A DNA stretch of 64,000 nucleotides from Epiperipatus broadwayi (taxonomy: Eukaryota > Onychophora > Udeonychophora > Euonychophora > Peripatidae), in NCBI GenBank assembly GCA_028023455.1, contig JAQFVV010000018.1:8277274-8341273 (forward strand), read 5' to 3'. Position numbers and translations under genes: made by a program. Every line of letters begins with the position of its first letter. Position 1 is the stretch's first letter. Positions 36,453 through 47,379 of this stretch are shown here, piece after piece. A model generated the notes under the pieces. That model did not search any database, was not told the DNA's origin, and saw nothing but the letters and a program-made list of their open reading frames with translations.

Positions 36453-38131
36453 TGACTACGTGGTATTTGAATATCACACCACACACTGGGAAGCCATATT
36501 TTAACATTCTACTCACAATCTTGTTCAAAGAATTTAGTGTGTATCAGTTATTACCCTAAGCTTCAAGCACGTATATTTATGAGCAAAGGCCAAAGCCCCT
36601 CTCAAGCGCCAATCTTATCCATTTAATAAGAATTATATGTCTCGAAAGTGCAAATAAAAGTTCCAATGGATACACTTTGGGTATTTTATCCTAACTAACT
36701 CAATCTCGAGGATCTGGGAAAACAATGTTTATCGGAAGAACAAAGCTATGGAGGATCTCATTAAGAGACGCCTTCTATCTCTAACTATAATTTTTATCTA
36801 AATCCAATCCTATTGCAATAGCCCATCATTTAACAGAAACCCAGAATGTAAATAATATATATAAGTTGTAATTAACTCTAAGATTTATTAGCATGCACAC
36901 ACAAATATTAATATCTAAAACATACAATTCATTTATTCTGTTACATATACATATATAATTCATACACATATTAACAAAAGTGTGTGATTACACATCAGAG
37001 TTGCATTTTCTTAAACAATTTAATAAATTATTAGTTTACTTTATTTAAACTGAAACAACACATATTTCTTTAGCCATTATTAAATGTTCATTTAAGGCAG
37101 ATTAAGAAAAGATCAAAGTTACCTCTTAAGAGCGAATGTTCATGTGGCTGAGGCTAAAAATCTGTAAGCTTACAGCATAGAGAATATGTTGGTTTTAACA
37201 AAAGGTCACTGGTCTGAATGATGATGATAAGCTCTGAAATATTTTGACCAAAACAATCCCTATTAGAATTTAAATAGATGGGTTTGGCTTGATTGTGAGA
37301 GGATCTGGTTGTTAGAGTTCTGTGACCATTACGCTTGGTTGACTAAATGGCAAATCCATAAATAAAGTTCAGGCGGGTTCCACAATAGCTGTCCATTGAG
37401 TCATCTGATGAACCTAGATGATTATTCTACCCTCGCATGTAGATGGAGTACATTATGAATAAAATTCTTAATTAATAATTAGGTTGATCAATTTATACGT
37501 CTTTCTCTGCTTTTCTATATCCCTTCACTCCTTTTTTTAAAATTTAAAATCACCACTAAAATCATCAAGAACAAAAATAGTTCTATTCATTAGTGCTCTT
37601 TAACCTCACTTTTCTTTTCTATTCTTATGCCGATGGTCCGATCTCAAGAATGCTTTTTCTTTCATTGTTCTAAAAATACGCTCGACCATTTCTAAGAATT
37701 CCGGTGGACAGTCATTAATTGAAACTGCCTGTGGCACAACTTTCCATTCTATTGATTATTTTCCAGCCTTATAAGTTTAATGGGTTTTGCTTAAGAAACA
37801 TATGTTATCAATGGCATTTAAAATCTATCTTACGATATTCGTAATGAAATATCTATTTAAAACACAAATGAATAAAAAAAAAAAAAAACGCAACTCTACA
37901 TATAATCGCTTCTCTACATTCTCACATATAAATATATTAGTAATTTTCACCCATTATATTAACACATACAGTAAATATATATACATTCATACCTTTAATT
38001 GATTAACATACTTATTCATACTTTTGTGTAACAGGATTCGAATGACTATTGTAAATTTTTACCGCTTTGACCTATTTACTTCGCAACAACACTGGCAATT
38101 AAACCTGTATTCGAACCCAGCTACTGTTACT
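36453..38131 (-). repeat. LTR copy B (5' LTR in element orientation)
   Basis: Pairs with copy A. Its outermost base at 38131 is mutated relative to the TG...CA rule (minus strand starts AGTAACAG). The terminal hairpin is at 38027-38131. Confidence 0.9.
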
Positions 38132-38153
38132 ATATATATATGTGTGTGTGTGT
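38132..38153. repeat. AT/TG microsatellite at insertion boundary
   Basis: Short (AT)n then (TG)n between LTR copy B and the resumed protease of the old Gypsy. Confidence 0.8.
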
Positions 38154-38155
38154 TT

Positions 38156-41100
38156 TTGATATTAAAATGACTGATCTATGATATGAAGCTTGGATCAAAT
38201 TTTATTTTCCAGTTTCGCTTTATACTTAACTACATAAAGGAGTAAAATGACTGTATAGGAAGAAATTTTTAGTTTTGCATCTACAAAATTATATTTTCTA
38301 ATATAATTACTTGTATAAAGTTAGAGGAAGATCTCCAGGGTATGTTAAATTGCACCAATAAAGGTATGTTAAAATACACCAATATAAATGTATTAGTCAA
38401 AGGATTTTGGAAAGATTATATGAGTTAATGAAACAATATTGTGAAGTATTCTCTGAAATACTAGATATTATTAAAGGTTGTGTATATCATATTAAAATTA
38501 TGAAGAATCAGCCATATCAATCTAGATCATACCTTATTCCTGATAAATATAAAAATGAAGTAAAAAAACAATTTTAGAAATGATGGATTATGTAATTGTG
38601 GTTAAATGTTCATCATCTTATAACAATCCATTGGTGGTTATGAAGATAAAGGATGCTTCAGTGAGACTATGACTTAATGTTAGGTAATTGAATAAAATTA
38701 CATTCCAGACAGAAATATTCAACTCATCTATGATTTCCAATTAAATTTTGAGATCAGCAAATTTTTATCACATTTGATTTAACATCAAGCTATTGGCAGA
38801 TAGAACTCCAGAAACATGATAAGAAGTATATGGCATGTCAATTTGGTGGCTGCTCTTATCCATTTCAATGAATGCCCTTTGGATTGATAAATATTTAAAT
38901 AGGCCNNNNNNNNNNNNNNNNNNNNNNNNNNNNNNNNNNNNNNNNNNNNNNNNNNNNNNNNNNNNNNNNNNNNNNNNNNNNNNNNNNNNNNNNNNNNNNN
39001 NNNNNNNNNNNNNNNNNNNNNNNNNNNNNNNNNNNNNNNNNNNNNNNNNNNNNNNNNNNNNNNNNNNNNNNNNNNNNNNNNNNNNNNNNNNNNNNNNNNN
39101 NNNNNNNNNNNNNNNNNNNNNNNNNNNNNNNNNNNNNNNNNNNNNNNNNNNNNNNNNNNNNNNNNNNNNNNNNNNNNNNNNNNNNNNNNNNNNNNNNNNN
39201 NNNNNNNNNNNNNNNNNNNNNNNNNNNNNNNNNNNNNNNNNNNNNNNNNNNNNNNNNNNNNNNNNNNNNNNNNNNNNNNNNNNNNNNNNNNNNNNNNNNN
39301 NNNNNNNNNNNNNNNNNNNNNNNNNNNNNNNNNNNNNNNNNNNNNNNNNNNNNNNNNNNNNNNNNNNNNNNNNNNNNNNNNNNNNNNNNNNNNNNNNNNN
39401 NNNNNGCCTATTGAGATGTCTATACCAGGTCTTGTCAAGGAAGTTAAATCTATAGTAACTTTATATGTAGACAACATGGTGGTTGTATCTAAAAATTCTC
39501 AAGAATATTTAATATACTTAAATTCTTTTTTAAAGAATGTAAATATAAAGGGCTATAGATTAATATAAACAAAGCACCTTGATGTCTACTGAGGTGGTAT
39601 TTTTGGTCCATATTGTGAGAAATGATGGTATTATACCATATTCTGATAAAATAATGGCTGTAAAAAAATTTGAGACTCTGAAAACTAGTAAATAAGATCA
39701 CTCTTAGTCCTCTGTAACTTTTATCACAAATTTTATACAATATAGCTTTGGATATGCAATATCTTTTGCAATTATTAAAAAAGATTGGAGCTTGGAACTA
39801 GGCATCCAAACATGATAAAGATTTTTAAAAAATTAAAAGGAAATTTATTGATACAGCAGTGTTATCAGATTCTGATTTCAATAAACTGTTTTACATTCAA
39901 ACTGATAGCAATAACTATGGACTCAAAGAAATTCTATTTCAAATTCAGGAGAATAAAACAACCTGGAGTTCTTTATTTCTTGAGTAGATTATTAAATGGT
40001 TCAGAGTTGAATTATACAGTCATCAAAAAAAACCTGACAGTAATTTGAGCTTTTCAAAAATTTAGGCAATTTTTGGGGGGGATCAGAGGCTATAGTGATC
40101 ATAGATCATAGTCTTGAATTCTTGAACACATCTACTTTACTAATAGGTGTAGAGTGTGGTGGAGCCTCTATTTCAGGAATATCAATATTTGGTTCAATAT
40201 TGCAAAGGTGCAGAAAACATTGCAGCTGACATCTTTAGTCAAAATTCAAGTCAACTGTTATTGCAGCATTTAAGTGCAGAGAACATTTATATGGCATTTA
40301 TTAATCTATCATTAGGTGAGTCTGTGAAAGACAGTTTAAAGATCTTGTCTCAGATACAAAGACTAGATCACAAATTCAAAGATACAATTAATCATCTAAA
40401 ATTGAGACCAGCTAAAAGAGAACAGATGGAGAATTGTAATCCCTTGGATGCTTAAAAAAATTTAATCAATTATATACACTGGTTATACAGACACTTTGGC
40501 TCAAAAAAGATAAAATATTTATTGTGTAAGTTATTCTAGTGACCAAAAATGTATTGTAGTATAAAATCTGTACTAACCCATTGTGAAATCTGTCTCCAAA
40601 CTAAGCACAGTAATAGATCTTATATAGAAGTAATATGGTCAATATTACTGAAAAAGCCTAATAAAATTCTGGGTATTCATTGCTATGGTCTATTGCCAGC
40701 ATTTCAAAGAAAGAGATATTTAAAAATCTGATATATTTTTGAAATATGTGGAAGCATATCCTATTACTGAAGATTAAACAAGAAATTGTATTAATGTATC
40801 GGAAAAGCAACACATTCCTATAGTGGGAAAAACTGAAAGTATTATAATGCACAAGGAAACACTTCTTCTATCTGCAGAATGACAATGTTGAATGTTAAGG
40901 AATGACATCAAACATATATTGATCTCCATCAGATACCCTTAATAATGTATATCACCAATGAAAAAAGAAGAAGCATTAACAAAAGCAAACCCCTTATTCT
41001 TTTAAAGTATGCAATAAAGTGTTTATGAAGACATCTAATGTTAATCATTCTGAATATGTCTTTAAAAAAAATAAAAATTTTATATAAAGGACCTTATGAA

Positions 41101-41212
41101 ATTGTAAAGAAGCATGGTGAAAATTCTCATTTAATTCAGAATGATAAAAATACAAAAGGTCCATATAATGGTCCAATCCTTAAACCATGTAGGATAAAAA
41201 ATGAACATTAAA
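38156..41212 (+). pseudogene. Old Gypsy element, part 2: protease end, RT, RNase H, integrase
   Basis: The first readable codons give LIYDMKLGSNF, aligning with LIYDVVLGSDF of the young element's protease, exactly where part 1 (18038-19956) stops. Then come the RT entry region with SSYNNPLVV (about 38615), PFGL before the N gap, YVDN instead of YVDD at about 39462, RNase H segments (39960-40240, including ENIAADIF), an integrase zinc-finger piece with H-C-x2-C (about 40580), and a core start where the first catalytic Asp is replaced by His (about 40677). GPYNGPILKP follows near 41170. Stops and frameshifts occur throughout: a dead, older relative of the element at 20677-31515. Confidence 0.85.
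38906..39405. other. 500-N assembly gap
   Basis: Exactly 500 N, the usual size for a gap of unknown length. It lies inside the RT of the old Gypsy. The flanks both carry GCC (left ends AGGCC, right begins GCCTATTG). Confidence 0.98.
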
Positions 41213-41388
41213 ATTATTAAGACACTAATAAAAGAGTATACCAGCTTACAGAAAGATCAAGAGAGAGATTAGAAAATATAATTTAAGTACATTAAAGATG
41301 ACATAAAGAAATACAAATCAACTTAAACCAAGGAAGTCTTTATATGAAAAAGAGAAATGAAAGTTTCACTGTCCCATTGTCTTCTTTT

Positions 41389-41399
41389 AAAGGGAGATA
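41389..41399 (+). promoter_or_regulatory. Polypurine tract of the old Gypsy
   Basis: AAAGGGAGATA directly before TGTAATCC. It lies 180 bp after the end of pol, comparable to 228 bp in the young element. Confidence 0.55.
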
Positions 41400-41457
41400 T
41401 GTAATCCTTGTCATAGGCTAAATGATAATATTTTGAGAATAATGCGTGTGTTAACTT

Positions 41458-41518
<61 letters not shown>

Positions 41519-42960
41519 ACCTATATTGATATAGGCACATATAATTTTTATCTAAAATTATTATTAAAGTAATCTTTCGTAAAAGAAAAACATAAAATTA
41601 AATGTTGAAGAGTTTATTCAGTTTGTTTTAGAAAAAGATGGGAATTAAATAGTTTTTATTAGTATTCGTAAAAATATAAATATACAAATCTCTTTTCATT
41701 CAAGTTTGGTTAAGGAAAAAATAATGTTAAAACTAAATAGTAAATTGTATTAAAAATATATATGCGTATATATGTACATTTGTAAATAGAATAAATGTTA
41801 TTATAAAGTTAAAGAAGATTATTATTAAAAAACACGACAATGGCTATTAATAAAATATAAAACATCTCTGCATGGCTATTACTAATTAAGCAATCTTCCA
41901 AAACATGTTTATCAAAGGATTAATTGATAAGAAATTCGACAACAGATCTTTGCCGGAGATATCAGAAAGACAACACATTGCAGATATAAATAGACCTTTT
42001 TTATCGGACAGTCATTCAGTTCCACAAATTAATTGGGTGAGTTCAGTTCACAAAGTTATTGAGAGAGTGCAGTTTGGAAATTAATTGAGTCAGTTAAGAA
42101 ACAAAATGCAGTGCTGAGAATATTTTGGAACGCACGTTTATCTCCAGCCCAGATGTCCAAGAAAACAGCAGATCCGCCCGTGAAATAATGTCAGCTTAAC
42201 ATCTTAGAAAATCTCCATCAGTATCTATTTGTCTCCAATAGCAATAATCGTGAAAATCAGGAAACTCAGCAAGGAAACGTCCCAGCTGTCTGGTAAGCAT
42301 TTATAATGGAAATATCCTCACCGAAAGCAGCCTCCAAAGAACAAAATTCTACATCAACATTCAAAATCCTAGGTAAAACATTTGCTTATTTTCGTTTATA
42401 CTGTAATAGCCATTGCATTTCATTAATTTGTGCAAATCCTCCAAGAGTCTAATTATATGAACTCGATATCATACATAAATGAACTATTGATGTGTGTGAT
42501 TAAATTTCAAATGCTATGTAATACTTTAATATTATTATGTGTGTGCATGAGTTAATATGTGCGTGATCATTATATCAATATTTATTAGTTAAATTAGAGT
42601 ATTCTGTTATTAAATCTATAGGAATATTTAAACTATTTAGAAATGTTAATTTAAAATATGCGTGTGTTTTATTAGAATTATAAAATGTTTAAATTTAGTA
42701 AATAAATGTTAGTTAATAAATTATCTTTAAAATTAAACTTTATTTGTCGGTCAATTCTTTTTATCAATTCCTTTTATCAATTCTTTTACAATTCTTTTTA
42801 TAAATTCTTTTTAACAAATTCTTTATCAAGTCTTAAGTCTTTTAACCACTAATTAAGCATAATCTATTAGTGATTATAAACAACTGAGCTAGTCGTGGAT
42901 TTAGGCGTTGGGTTAGTTGCCACTATTCAAAGTGCGTTGTCTATTCTTTTAGAATAAGCA
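41400..42960 (+). repeat. Probable LTR of the old Gypsy (about 1.56 kb)
   Basis: Starts TGTAATCC after a polypurine tract and can be ended at AAGCA (42960), two bases before TGGCGCCC. It contains a TATA box (41985), an initiator-like TCATTC and an AT-rich U5. It also holds a (CA)n-(TA)n microsatellite at about 41457-41514. No second LTR copy was found upstream of 18038, so both its ends are inferred. Confidence 0.5.
41985..41992 (+). promoter_or_regulatory. TATA box of the probable LTR
   Basis: TATAAATA followed 29 bp later by TCATTC, an initiator-like site at 42012-42017. Confidence 0.45.
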
Positions 42961-42962
42961 GC

Positions 42963-42970
42963 TGGCGCCC
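42963..42970 (+). promoter_or_regulatory. Primer-binding-site-like TGGCGCCC
   Basis: TGGCGCCC right after the probable LTR end. It is the 5' core of lysine-type primer sites, but the following bases (GTGTTTATA) do not continue the match. A 5'-LTR-type junction downstream of pol is unexpected. Confidence 0.35.
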
Positions 42971-44564
42971 GTGTTTATACACAAACAAAAAAAAGTGCTT
43001 TGAACTTGGTGTTGAACTCAACAGTCGAGAAGAAGTTATGTCCTGGAAATGTAACATTAGTTATATACTTTATAGCTATCGTTTGGGCATACATACTCTC
43101 CGAGTATGTTCTTCTCTGCCTAAGAGGCCGGTGATTCGAATTCACATATTCGAGCACAGTTCAATATATATATATATATGATAAAAGAAAGAAGAGAGCG
43201 GTGAAATATTCATGCATATAAAATTATTAAAATAAAAATTATTTATTTTGTAAATACACACAAATATATTCCACTCAATTAATATTTCCTTTATTGGAAG
43301 AATACATTATTTTAGAAATTCATTTAGATAACAATCCTAAAAATTCTAAAGTAAAAAGGGGATTGTATGCAAATGAGGCTGGTGGTATATAAATGACACA
43401 GATTTTTTTCTTCTTTTGTTGTTCTGAAGGAGAAGAAAATGGAAAATTAGTTACAAAGGTTAAATTAGAAAAGAGTGTGTTGATTCACAATTATTTGGAT
43501 TTACTAGATCATAAAGACAGGAAAATATTTATTACATTAGGATACTTTTTGTATATAGAGGCTAGAAGAAAGGGAGGGAATGGCACATTGATTCTTATCT
43601 TAAGCTTATTGCCCAGTTCTTCATAATCTGCTAGGTAAGAAAGAAACTAAACTATGGAGATAAGTTGCCAAAAAATGTTATTTAATAGAATGATAATACA
43701 CTAATACCTAGCATAACTGTGTTTGGCTCTTATTTGATTATCAATAATACTAAAAACATTAAAAGAAGAAAAGATATCTAAATGAAGATAATAGTATTCA
43801 AGAACTAAACAGTAGGATATTCTGAAAAAAAATTAATTTTTTTTTTTAATATTTAAAGAGAAATAATACTATAGTATTAAAGAATAAAAGTATTTAAACT
43901 GAAAATATTGGAGGAATGAATTATGCTTTAATTCACATACAGGTACACAAATAAAAATATTACTATAAAGTCTGTATAAAATAATTATTTTTTATATACA
44001 TATGTGAGGGTATGTGAACTTTTGATTATGTTATCTGACTTGATAAGTTTATTCAAGAGGAAGTATACAAAATAAGAATATATTTATTTTATTTATCTTT
44101 TATTGCATTAAAAAAATTATTTTCTTATTTATTAATCTCTTTGTTTGTCATTTAATATACATACTGAAAACAAGTTTTGTTAAAATATCTTTTTTTGTAT
44201 AAAATATGCTAGTAGTAAAATATAAGACACACATGTGATTCTGTGTGTGACCCCTCCCCCTTCCGCATCAACTTTGAGAACATGTACGCTGATGAGAGAA
44301 GTATCTGGATATTACAATTATAGAAACAATTGGTAAATAATGTTGTTAAATATTCCCATTTAAGAAGGTTTGCTGCAATCTTTCAATAAATAAAAACACA
44401 AAACCAAATAAAATACAATAAAGTCATCATTATTATCCTGAATTAATTATATTTTATTCATACAAATAAATGTTTCTATATTTGTCACATATTATTGGTG
44501 AGGATTTAAACCTGAAAGAATAAAGTAATACCATTACATATTACACCAATAAAAAAATGATATC
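42971..44564. other. No assigned gene; one unrecognised small open frame
   Basis: An open frame at 43393-43626 (77 codons, plus) encodes a phenylalanine-rich start, then a charged segment with DHKDRKIF and EARRKGGNG. Its composition is more protein-like than its neighbours, but I do not recognise it and see no flanking exons. The rest is AT-rich, with nothing further seen. Confidence 0.35.
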
Positions 44565-44640
44565 ATAAGTACCAATATAATTGGCTGAGTACCATCACAT
44601 AATTATTTATATCCTGGCTGCTGTTACAATACAGAGATGA
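44565..44640 (+). repeat. Dispersed repeat copy 2 (possibly SINE-like)
   Basis: ATAAGTACCAATATAAT followed by TGGCTGAGTACCATC, the partner of 17601-17690; similarity fades after CCTGGCTGCTGTTAC. Confidence 0.45.
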
Positions 44641-45059
44641 AAAGTTAAACATTTTCAAAAACTTCCACCAGGTGTAACAATAGAAAATATCTTATTTAAC
44701 AGGGTTAATATATAGAAATTTTTGCAATACATATGCTCAAGCAAAAGTATTTTTAGAAGCTACTATTACTTTTTATAATATTTAAAATAATATCTTGAAT
44801 GTTAAAGTTTTTTAATGAAGCCAATTTGCTTGCATAGTTATACAAATATGACAATCATCATCAAAAATTGAAAGAAATTTAATCCATTATGCTGACTCTT
44901 TATATATCTATATAATTCATACAATGTAATAAATTTAATAATAATATATATAATTGAATTTATAAAAATGGAATTTCATGTTAAAATAAAGTATTTACAT
45001 GTAGATATTAATATATATAATGATAACAAAATTATATTAAAACTTTTATTGGAGAGAAT

Positions 45060-45700
45060 AAAATTTAAAAAATAATTTCTAAAGATTCACAACAAGCATG
45101 GATATAAAATATGCAGTTATTAAAAATTTTAAACATAGAAACACTTTACAAAATAAGTTTATTGAATTATGCAAACATTATGGATATAACTCTAAGAGTA
45201 TTAAAAATATATTTTTAATCACAGATCACCTAATTTAAATAATAATAGTATTTGTATTATAAAAAATAATAACAGCTCTAATAAAAAATGGACAAAACTT
45301 TTATGCTTTCCTAAAATTTATAATACATTAATAAAATAATAAAAATTATATAGATAAAAACATAAACATAGAATGATCAAATGGTAAAAATCTAGATAAA
45401 TTAATAATATAAAAAAGGAATTGTGTATAAATTTAAATGTGGAAATCGCAATATAATTTATTATGGACATATAAGAAAATGAACTGAGATGAAAAAGTAA
45501 AAGAATATAATAATGCATTTAATAAAAGAGATGATAAATCTGCATTTTATATTCATTATGTAAAATATAGGCATAAAATAGATTTATAGAAAATATAAAA
45601 TCCTTAAACTCTATTAAAGAACTTAATAGAATGAATACATATGAAACAAATTATATTATAACTAGAACAAACATAACTGTATAAGTACATTAATTTAATT
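45060..45700 (+). pseudogene. Penelope-like element, degenerate GIY-YIG endonuclease end
   Basis: One plus frame reads GIVYKFKCGN then IIYYG (45417 to about 45466), the GIY and YIG halves of the endonuclease. After a frameshift, KEYNNAF and a HKID motif near 45570-45585 follow, matching the H-K-I-D-W segment of PLE endonucleases. Upstream (about 45120-45200) a frame with IELCKHYGYN resembles the RT-endonuclease linker. Frameshifts and stops make it a dead 3' fragment. RT proper was not recognised upstream. Confidence 0.65.
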
Positions 45701-47230
45701 AATAATTGGCTAATGAAAAATGACTGGAAAATTATATTGTATACATTTATACAGGATTTTTTTTTGTATATATTGTATGATTGTTATAATTGGTTTTAAT
45801 TAAATGTATATATAAAAAAATTGATGTAATGTAAATTGACATTTTAACAATATTTTTATCATATTGTTAGGGGAAGGGGGGATTGCCAAAAAATGCTTTT
45901 ATGCATTATATATATATATATATATATAATTTTATATTATGTGATTTTTTTTAAACAAGTCACTATATCACAAAAACGTTGTCATTTTTTTAAAAGATAT
46001 GTTCTATACCAAATAAAGTGTATTTAACATAATCTCTGCATAAGTAAAAATGAGTAATCAATTAACACAATATTATATATCATTTAATTATATAATAATG
46101 TGAAAAGCTGAAACCTTTGACAGATACACCTTAAAAATGCTTAAATGACAGCCAATCAGATAGTGATAATGACTGCACAAGGAACTTTCAATTCAAGCAC
46201 AAGACAGAGATTTTATGAGAAAAAGATGGAACCCACCTTCTTCTCTACTTAAATTTATATATAATTTTAGCAGTCATGGGTTTTTTTAATAAGTTATAAA
46301 ACTGTTTTTCATAATGTCATCTTAATATAATTTTCTTCAACAAAACAGATTGGCATGTTTATTGAATTACATTTACTTTGATTTATCTTGCATTTAGTAA
46401 CTTTCCCACTTAATCTTGAAACTTTTAGGCTATATAAATTTATGTTGAAAAAATTATAAAATAAGTTATTAACTCATGTACTTGAATGATACATCTACTG
46501 ATAAATTTAAGGGTTTTTAAGGATTGTGAAATCTCATTTTATATGAAAAAAGTAATAAAGATCAGTTATTCACAAATAACTTTATTTGCCAACAGCTACT
46601 TTTATCTGAAAAAGATTAGGCTTTTACTATCTTTATTATAATATGTATTTGCTATTGATTGTTTAGTTTGATCTTTATAATTTTATCAGGTGCTTCACTT
46701 TTTAGCATTATTTTTTAAACTTTTAGTTAACTTTTCAATTTTGTAATAGATGTTATCACAGGAGATCAATATCAAAGACTTCATTTGTTTCCTAATTGCA
46801 TTATATGATTTATCGTCATAGTTTTATTAGAAAATGTAACACTCTTCTTTCACTCTTCATACAGTTTGTCACAATTTTTATAAACCAACCAATAATTGTT
46901 ATTAATAGTTCTTTATGTAACCAATATGTATATTGTTATCAGATACTTCCACTTTAGTTTCACTTCAACAGGCAAAATGAGGAAAAATTATTGTGACACT
47001 TTCATTAAAATAGTAAAAATTTATTTAATACTCAAGAATTATTCCCTTCCTGGTTAGATGAAAAATTTTCTGTTTTTGAAGCAAATTCAAGGCATGGTGA
47101 GACAATAAACAAGTAACCATTATCTGTAGTGTTTTCCCATTGTTTACCACCACTTAAATATAATATATTCCCACATTTAAATATTTAATGCTATAACACA
47201 AACTTTTATAAATCTTTATAACAGTCTATC
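45701..47230. other. AT-rich intergenic
   Basis: A (TA)n tract at about 45908-45930. No gene or element was recognised. Confidence 0.5.
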
Positions 47231-47236
47231 TTTATT
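47231..47236 (-). terminator. Candidate polyadenylation signal of the GPCR gene
   Basis: AATAAA on the minus strand, about 145 bp after the GPCR stop codon. In DNA this AT-rich a chance match is quite possible. Confidence 0.3.
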
Positions 47237-47379
47237 TAATAGTTATTCAAAAATAGAAATAATCTGTTTGAAGAAAAATATTTTTCTTTAATGATTTTGG
47301 CTCAATTTTTTTATTTATTGTTGTTGATATATAATTTTGCTCATTTAAATATTATAGAAAAAAAAGTGTTCGCCATCTT

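Larger units (their letters stand above)
33644..38131 (-). mobile_element. Non-autonomous LTR retrotransposon, internally deleted
   Basis: Two direct repeats (33644-35313, 36453-38131) flank only 1.1 kb. On the minus strand the order is: 5' LTR (36453-38131), primer binding site at 36446-36429, a gag-type coiled coil (35970-35785), a pol tail (about 35535-35381), a G-rich polypurine tract (35326-35314), 3' LTR (33644-35313). The LTRs start TGTAACAG and end GTCA in the less mutated copies. Protease, RT, RNase H and integrase are absent, so it needs proteins from a relative. Both outer flanks are AT microsatellites, so a target duplication cannot be read. The LTRs differ at many sites, so it is much older than the element at 20677-31515. 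Confidence 0.85.

Noticed and set aside
38785-39477. Long open frames on both strands across the gap
   Set aside because: Their length comes from N bases; the true content is the old Gypsy RT.
43120-43160. tRNA-like GATTCGAATTC (B-box-like) sequences, also near 20597, 58815, 59605 and 60611
   Set aside because: No paired acceptor, D or anticodon arms could be built; no functional tRNA gene is supported.
44288-44312. CTGATGAGAG as a hammerhead ribozyme core
   Set aside because: No following stem and GAAA; other CTGATGA occurrences (4195, 34590, 37400, 60330) also lack the rest of the core.
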